This document shows, in pieces, positions 6,318-9,869 of a DNA stretch of 9,869 nucleotides. The stretch is taken from the NCBI RefSeq assembly GCF_016680995.1, contig NZ_JAEQMG010000084.1, positions 1-9,869 of the forward strand, given 5' to 3'. The DNA is from Ruminococcus difficilis. GTDB taxonomy: Bacteria; Bacillota_A; Clostridia; Oscillospirales; Acutalibacteraceae. The translations under genes were made by a program, and so were the position numbers. Numbering within the stretch: position 1 is the stretch's first letter; each line of letters begins with the position of its first letter. The notes beneath the pieces were generated by a model. That model worked only from the letters and a program-made list of their open reading frames with translations. It was not told the origin of the DNA and made no database searches.

Positions 6318-6490
6318 GCTTTACTCACAGGAGGATAGGGCAACGCTGAGGAGCGACCCGAGCGCTTGTGAGGTTTGCGAGTGATGGGCGATGTCGGTTT
6401 TGCCGGCACCGCCTTTTCATCACTCGGAAATCAAAGCGCTAAACCTCGGGTTCGGGCAGAGCCCGATGAGCCGCAGGCTCCTTTTAGTTT
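6318..6490 (+). ncRNA. Candidate structured RNA encoded in the IS21 left end
   Basis: Not a family I recognise. It starts at a near-consensus promoter and ends at a GC hairpin plus T-rich tract. Helices seen by eye: CGCT/AGCG (6344-6355); CCCGAG/CTCGGG (6357-6362, 6445-6450) stacking on CGCTT/AAGCG (6363-6367, 6434-6438); and a long hairpin of CGAGTGATG/CATCACTCG (6378-6386, 6418-6426), GGCG/CGCC (6387-6390, 6410-6413) and TGTCGG/CCGGCA (6392-6397, 6403-6408). CGGGC-AGA-GCCCG (6453-6465) follows. GAGGTTT (6370-6376) can instead pair with AAACCTC (6441-6447), which excludes CCCGAG/CTCGGG and forms a pseudoknot with AGCGCTT/AAGCGCT. No ORF with a usable start fits. It could be a regulator of istAB, a partner of the transposition proteins, or a chance structured 3' region of the istAB transcript. 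Confidence 0.5.
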
Positions 6491-6491
6491 T
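6468..6491 (+). terminator. Terminator of the candidate RNA, next to the istB stop codon
   Basis: GAGCC-GCA-GGCTC (6468-6480) is followed by CTTTTAGTTTT. On the + strand this looks like a short intrinsic terminator; on the minus strand the hairpin has no U tract. Its T run contains the complement of the istB stop codon (6484-6486), so the two convergent units meet here. Confidence 0.5.
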
Positions 6492-7233
6492 CTTTGTCTA
6501 TGCCGAAAAGTTTTCTCATGGACTCTTTGCACTCAATCACCACGCGGTAGGAATCGTGCACGATGCGGTCGCAAATCGCGTCAGCCACAATCTGCGAGCC
6601 GATTTTGTCACGCCAGCCCTTTACTCCAAATTGAGAACAGAAGATAATTGAACCTTTCTTGTATCTGCTCTCTGCGATTTCCAACAAATCCCGCGCCTGC
6701 GATTCTTCGAGCCTGTACAAAAGCCATTCATCGAGGATCAGCAGCGCGGGCTTTTTGTACTGCTCAATAACCTTGGAATATGTGCCGGCTGTTCTTGCAA
6801 TCGCAAGCTCTGTCAACAGCTCAGGTAATCTGACATATCTGACCGGATAGGATTTTCTGACTGCCGCCATCCCCAACGCGCAGGCAAGATATGTCTTTCC
6901 GCAGCCTGTTGCACCCATCAGCAGAATATTGTGGTGCTCATGGATATAGCTGCATTCAGCGAAACGAGTGATTTGCGCCTTATCGAGATTTCTCTGAGGA
7001 AGATACGAAATATTCTCAATGCAAGCCGATGGGTCGGCGAACTGTGCCTTCTTGATCATTCTTGTCAGCGTATTGTTTTTACGGGTAGTCCACTCGGCGT
7101 CTACCAAAAGTCCGAATCTGTCTTCAAATGAAAGAGAGGAGATTTCAGGATTGGTAAGCTGTTCCCTGAATGTTTCCGCCATCGTCCCGAGGCGAATCTC
7201 GCGCAGCTTTGAGATGGTGCTTTCCGTCAGCAT
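6484..7233 (-). CDS. istB: IS21-family helper ATPase IstB
   Basis: This 249-residue AAA+ ATPase of the DnaA/DnaC-like IstB group assembles on target DNA and delivers the IstA-bound element ends to it. An N-terminal helical region (1-60) precedes the ATPase core. Walker A is GATGCGKT (107-114, K113) and Walker B is LLILDE (164-169, D168 and E169). A sensor-like stretch, SIIFCSQF (195-202), and a DRIVHDSYRV segment (222-231) follow. The length is normal and the gene is intact. Its ATG shares one base with the istA stop (TAATG), with GGAGGTGAGG just upstream, so translation is coupled to istA. Confidence 0.95.
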   Translation of the reverse strand: MLTESTISKLREIRLGTMAETFREQLTNPEISSLSFEDRFGLLVDAEWTTRKNNTLTRMIKKAQFADPSACIENISYLPQRNLDKAQITRFAECSYIHEHHNILLMGATGCGKTYLACALGMAAVRKSYPVRYVRLPELLTELAIARTAGTYSKVIEQYKKPALLILDEWLLYRLEESQARDLLEIAESRYKKGSIIFCSQFGVKGWRDKIGSQIVADAICDRIVHDSYRVVIECKESMRKLFGIDKEN

Positions 7234-8768
7234 TAGTCCTCACCTCCGTAGTAATCGGCGCCTCTGGTGAAGCTGTAAGCATCTGAAGATAAAGCTTCTG
7301 CCTGCTGACTCTTCCCGGTTTTATCCTGACCTGTCGACAGAATTACCTGTATATTTTTGCAGGAAGGACGCGGCGTAAATGTTAACGCCTTTTTACAAGC
7401 GTTTTCAAGTCTCTCCGGCGTATACTTGTCAGCAAGCTTAAGAATGCCCATACACGCCTTGTAGCCCTGCTGCTCGACCTTGTAACCGTTAAGAATGGCA
7501 GCGACGACCGTTTTTGTGGATGAGCCGATTTTCGCCGCCCATTTAATGAAACGGTCGCCGTTCCACTGCACATATTTTTGATGATTTGGCGGCATATGCT
7601 CCTCGTTTGTGCTGTATTGATTGGCCCTGCCGTAAAGACGGCGGTGGGAACAGATTCTGTTGCCGTCAAAGAATACCTCGACGGTATTCTTGGTCAAACG
7701 AACATCCACCTTCTTTTTGATGTACTCGAACGGTACGGAATAGTTCATTTTGTCAAGAGAAATGTGGTAGTTTGGCGCTACCATCGCAATCTTCCATGTC
7801 GAAAGCTCATACGGATGTAACGGCAGCGGCATCAGAAATGGCTTTTCCTCTTGAAAAAGCGTTGCGCGGCTGCCGTCTTTCTTTTGAAAAGGTTTATGGT
7901 TGAATTGACAGAGCCTTTCCGAAATTGCCTCGTTCAGCTCAGGCAGAGAAAGGAATTCCCTGTTTCTCAGCGCAGCGAGGATGTATGTGGAGATTACTCC
8001 GACAGTCCCCTCAACCATTGCTTTATCCTTGGGCGCTCTCACGCGACAGGGCAGAATCGCGGTATTGTAATGCTCGGCGAGCTCGGCATAGGATTTGTTG
8101 AGCTTGATTTCATTCTTGCCATGCTTATCCACACCGGTCTTAAGATTGTCGCACTGAATGATTTTTGCAACACCGCCAAAGTACTTGTAGGCATTTACAT
8201 GCGCCTCTGTCCAGCACTCCTGATTCATAGAGAGAAATCCCTCTACATACGAATATCCGCTGAACGGCAGCGTTACAACGAAAATATATACCGGAATTCT
8301 TTCGCCTGTATCGGTGTCGATGATGGAAGCGGTGTCTCCTGCCCAGTCAACCTGCATAACCTCGCCGGGTTTGTGGTCGAGGTGCATGGTCGCTCCGGTT
8401 TTCGTCATGTGGTCGCGGTAATACTTTTTGAACTGAGTAAGCTGATACGGGATTTCTCCGTTCTTCTTGCATTCCTCGGCATACTCCAGCCAAAGCAGAT
8501 TCAGAGTTACGTTGCTTTTGAGCATTTCCCGTGCAACATACGCATAATCGGGCATTTTGTACGCAACCTTGAGAGGAGCGTTTGGACGAATGATTTCGGC
8601 AAGCTTTGTGTCGGACATTCCTTCGGGCAAAGGATACTTCAATCCGTTTGCCTCAGCCTGCTTGATTGTCTGCGCTACGGTATTTCTGGAATATCCGCAG
8701 ATCTCGGCAATCTGTGTTTTATTGAGTCCGAGATTGTACAGTCTCAGAATCTCACGGTAATTGGTCAT
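7233..8768 (-). CDS. istA: IS21-family transposase IstA (DDE)
   Basis: This 511-residue transposase binds the terminal repeats and catalyses the DNA cuts and joins. An N-terminal helix-turn-helix (about 12-38, LNKTQIAEICGYSRNTVAQT) precedes a retroviral-integrase-like core. Its likely catalytic residues are D141 (MQVDWAG), D207 (IIQCDNLKTGV) and E253 (DKAMVEGTVG). A C-terminal beta-rich region follows (YHISLDKMNYSVPFEYI). I chose ATG 8768 because AAGGAGG lies seven bases upstream; a frame extension to 8795 would cover that ribosome site. The stop overlaps istB. A promoter with its -35 inside the right terminal repeats lies about 45 bases upstream, so IstA binding there could repress its own synthesis. 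Confidence 0.95.
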   Translation of the reverse strand: MTNYREILRLYNLGLNKTQIAEICGYSRNTVAQTIKQAEANGLKYPLPEGMSDTKLAEIIRPNAPLKVAYKMPDYAYVAREMLKSNVTLNLLWLEYAEECKKNGEIPYQLTQFKKYYRDHMTKTGATMHLDHKPGEVMQVDWAGDTASIIDTDTGERIPVYIFVVTLPFSGYSYVEGFLSMNQECWTEAHVNAYKYFGGVAKIIQCDNLKTGVDKHGKNEIKLNKSYAELAEHYNTAILPCRVRAPKDKAMVEGTVGVISTYILAALRNREFLSLPELNEAISERLCQFNHKPFQKKDGSRATLFQEEKPFLMPLPLHPYELSTWKIAMVAPNYHISLDKMNYSVPFEYIKKKVDVRLTKNTVEVFFDGNRICSHRRLYGRANQYSTNEEHMPPNHQKYVQWNGDRFIKWAAKIGSSTKTVVAAILNGYKVEQQGYKACMGILKLADKYTPERLENACKKALTFTPRPSCKNIQVILSTGQDKTGKSQQAEALSSDAYSFTRGADYYGGED

Positions 8769-8813
8769 GTGATGACCTCCTTCGGTATTATTCACGCTTA
8801 CGCGCGTATTACC

Positions 8814-8842
8814 ATTTTACCGTGAGATTTTTTGCTGTTCAA
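8814..8842 (-). promoter_or_regulatory. Promoter of istAB in the IS21 right end
   Basis: On the minus strand TTGAAC (8842-8837), 17 bases and TAAAAT (8819-8814). The -35 lies within the degenerate fifth terminal repeat (GATTGAACA), mirroring the left end. Confidence 0.65.
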
Positions 8843-8938
8843 TCACGCCGACGCCACTGCGCACTTTATGCGACGAAAGTGCGCAATTCCGCCGACGCCG
8901 GTGCTCAATTCGCGCGGCTGCGGTGCTCAGTTTTGGGC
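8826..8938 (-). repeat. IS21 right-end array of 22-bp repeats
   Basis: On the minus strand, from the tip inward: units at 8938-8916 (23 bases), 8915-8894, 8893-8872 and 8871-8850, then a degenerate fifth to about 8826. The cores are AACTGAGCACC, GAATTGAGCACC, GAATTGCGCAC and AAAGTGCGCAG. This array is the inverted counterpart of the left-end array. Confidence 0.82.
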
Positions 8939-8948
8939 GACGTATTCA

Positions 8949-8955
8949 GTATGTT
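8949..8955 (+). repeat. Target-site duplication of the IS21 element, right copy
   Basis: GTATGTT directly follows the IS21 tip ATTCA and matches 6165-6171. Deleting one copy together with the element restores the IS256 reading frame. Confidence 0.85.
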
Positions 8956-9445
8956 GGAAGCGGTGGGAGAAGTGTTTCCCGACGCCAAGTACCAGAGATG
9001 TGTTGTCCACTTCTACCGCAACATATTCAGCGTTGTGCCGAAGTCCAAGGTGAAATTTGTAGCAAAGATGCTCAAGGCGATCCACGCCCAGGAGAGCAAG
9101 AAAGCTGCCCGCGAAAAGGCTAAGCTTGTTGTAGAAGAGCTTAGGCAAATGAAGCTGGAGAAGGCGGCGAAGAAGGTGGAAGAGAGCATTGACGAGACAC
9201 TGACTTACTGCGAATTCCCATCTGAGCACTGGACGCGGATTCGGACGAACAACGTCATCGAAAGGCTGAACAGGGAGATCCGCAGACGTACAAGGGTTGT
9301 CGGTTGTTTTCCGGACGGCAACTCGGCGCTGATGCTCGTTTGTGCCCGCCTCAGACACGTTGCCGGCACACAGTGGGGCAACAAAAAGTATATGAACATG
9401 AAGCATTTGGAGGCGTTACTGGACGACGCTTTCCTTGCCGGTTGA
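8956..9445 (+). pseudogene. IS256-family transposase, 3' part
   Basis: This part continues codon 234 exactly where the 5' part stops, giving LEAVGEVFPDAKYQRCVVHF. The third catalytic residue is E336 in the family motif TNNVIERLNREIRRRTRVVG, and the end is the usual conserved C-terminus (ALLDDAFLAG). The reconstructed protein is 396 codons including the amber, a normal family length. An open frame extends back through the IS21 right end to a GTG at 8822, but the added residues are only translated terminal repeats. No ribosome site or promoter for the fragment is evident. Confidence 0.9.
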
Positions 9446-9481
9446 TCTTCATTCACAGATCCTGCAATCTTTTTTGCGCAT

Positions 9482-9546
9482 AATTCTTGACAGTACCAAC
9501 CACCACCTTTGTCAAAAAGCATTTCATCTAAATAACGCATAAACAA
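9482..9546 (-). other. Short open stretch between the rRNA terminator and the IS256 right end, unrecognised
   Basis: On the minus strand ATG 9540 opens MRYLDEMLFDKGGGWYCQEL and continues CAKKIAG into the IS256 right end. The composition looks protein-like (GGGWYCQEL), and it could be the start of a gene cut by the IS256 element. There is no clear ribosome site, it is short, and no matching continuation was found at the IS256 left side. Confidence 0.2.
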
Positions 9547-9567
9547 CGATAATGTTACAGACTTTTC

Positions 9568-9606
9568 AAAAAAACAACAGCGCAGTCTTTCGACTGCGCC
9601 GCTGTT
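9568..9606 (-). terminator. Terminator of the rRNA operon
   Basis: On the minus strand GCGCAGTC-GAAA-GACTGCGC (8 bp) is extended across a 3-base bulge by AACA/TGTT, followed by GTTGTTTTTTT. It lies about 100 bases past the 23S 3' end. On the + strand the same stem is followed by only four T. Confidence 0.85.
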
Positions 9607-9705
9607 TTATGGCAACTAATAAATTGTCTTGTTAAAGGGTTACACCCTGAAAACTGAACAAAGTGAGAGATAAAGGAGAGATAAGCGGACTGACCAAAGA
9701 GTTTG

Positions 9706-9869
9706 TGGTCAAGCCCTCGACCTATTAGTACTGCCAAGCTAAACATGTCGCCATGCGTACACACGCAGCCTATCAACCTCGTAGTCTACAAGGGGTCTTA
9801 CTCGCATAAAGCGATGGGATATCTAATCTTGGAGTCGGCTTCACGCTTAGATGCTTTCAGCGTTTATCC
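9706..9869 (-). rRNA. rrl: 23S ribosomal RNA, 3' end (partial)
   Basis: Read on the minus strand, the sequence opens with the domain VI block GCTGAAAGCATCTAAGCGTG and runs through GGTTGATAGGC to the terminal GTACTAATAGGTCGAGGGCT followed by TGACC. These match bacterial 23S ends, and the TAATAGGTCGAGGGCTTGACC form is typical of Clostridia. The 3' end is set near 9706 because GCTTGACC is the arm that pairs with the 23S 5' end. The rest of the gene lies beyond the window. Confidence 0.95.

Larger units (their letters stand above)
6172..8948 (-). mobile_element. IS21-family insertion sequence (istA-istB), 2777 bp
   Basis: The borders are set by the interrupted IS256 frame and by the 7-bp duplication GTATGTT on each side (IS21 elements usually duplicate 4-8 bp). 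The tips are TG...CA, as in the family (TGGATATAGC left, GACGTATTCA right). Each tip is 10 bases long and leads into an array of 22-bp repeats. Both istA and istB are intact, with catalytic and ATPase motifs present, so the element may still be able to move. It lies antisense to the gene it interrupts. Confidence 0.93.
5403..9467 (+). mobile_element. IS256-family element, inactivated and split by an IS21 insertion
   Basis: The element holds a broken IS256 (mutator-type) transposase gene. Inner inverted repeats flank it: 5411-5433 matches the reverse complement of 9447-9467 (TTGCAGAATCTGTTAGAATG against TTGCAGGATCTGTGAATG, then AAG). A second repeat further out, ATGCGCAAAAA (5373-5383) against TTTTTGCGCAT (9471-9481), is also perfect but sits 27 bases from the inner repeat on the left and 3 on the right. 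The outer borders are therefore uncertain by about 30 bases, and no target duplication could be fixed. Without the nested IS21 the element would be about 1.3 kb, normal for the family. Confidence 0.7.

Noticed and set aside
6318..6490. HEARO/omega RNA of an IscB or TnpB nuclease
   Set aside because: The pseudoknot potential and terminator invite the idea, but no IscB or RNA-guided TnpB gene is in the window and I cannot match the consensus by eye. The IS66 TnpB is unrelated.
7851..8825. 324-codon + strand frame opposite istA
   Set aside because: It is antisense to a clear IstA gene with intact DDE motifs, and shows no domain signal or ribosome site.
8822..9445. Fusion protein of IS21 end plus IS256 C-terminus
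   Set aside because: The first 45 or so codons are translated terminal repeats; no promoter or ribosome site supports expression, and the catalytic aspartates are missing.

Overview
The window looks like a piece of a gut-type Clostridia (Firmicutes) chromosome. This rests on the 23S rRNA 3' end, AGGAGG-type ribosome sites, a Gram-positive style MobA/MobL mobilisation block and IS66/IS256/IS21 elements. Both ends are cut: an open frame runs off base 1, and the other end stops inside a 23S gene. No species can be named from this alone.

Bases 1-2664 are the mobilisation module of a conjugative or mobilisable element, all on the + strand. It holds a protein with two identical zinc-ribbon motifs (1-423), a terminator, a 65-residue accessory protein of the DUF3847/TraD type (492-689), a second terminator, a hairpin-rich oriT (about 729-826) and a 565-residue MOBQ-type relaxase (967-2664). 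The minus strand of the oriT carries TAAGTGCGCCCT, the nic core of the RSF1010/pIP501 class. Its orientation makes the relaxase gene the last to enter a recipient.

Bases 2764-5330 are a complete-looking IS66-family element (tnpA, tnpB, tnpC) with GTAA...TTAC ends. It has no matching 8-bp target duplication.

From about 5373/5403 to 9467/9481 lies an IS256-family element, dead twice over. Its transposase has an amber stop at codon 35, and an IS21-family element (6172-8948) is inserted at codon 234 with a 7-bp target duplication, GTATGTT. Removing the IS21 and one duplication copy restores a 396-codon IS256 frame with all three DDE residues. Its leader contains a perfect 12-bp inverted repeat whose right arm covers the start codon, while the likely internal promoter starts RNA downstream of the left arm. 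This matches the fold-back logic known from IS10/IS50, which blocks translation of read-through transcripts.

The IS21 element carries istA and istB on the minus strand, coupled by TAATG. Both of its ends have four 22-bp repeats plus a degraded fifth, and each fifth repeat abuts or contains the -35 of an inward promoter. The right promoter drives istAB. The left one (TTGACA, 17 bp, TACAAT) has no gene to drive. It reads into about 165 bases able to fold into several helices, including a pseudoknot or switch, and ends at a terminator-like hairpin on the istB stop codon. This candidate non-coding RNA is the most unusual signal in the window.

Bases 9446-9706 hold the IS256 right end, a short open stretch on the minus strand and the terminator of an rRNA operon. 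The 3' end of a 23S rRNA gene, minus strand, fills 9706-9869. There is no 5S gene between the 23S end and the terminator.
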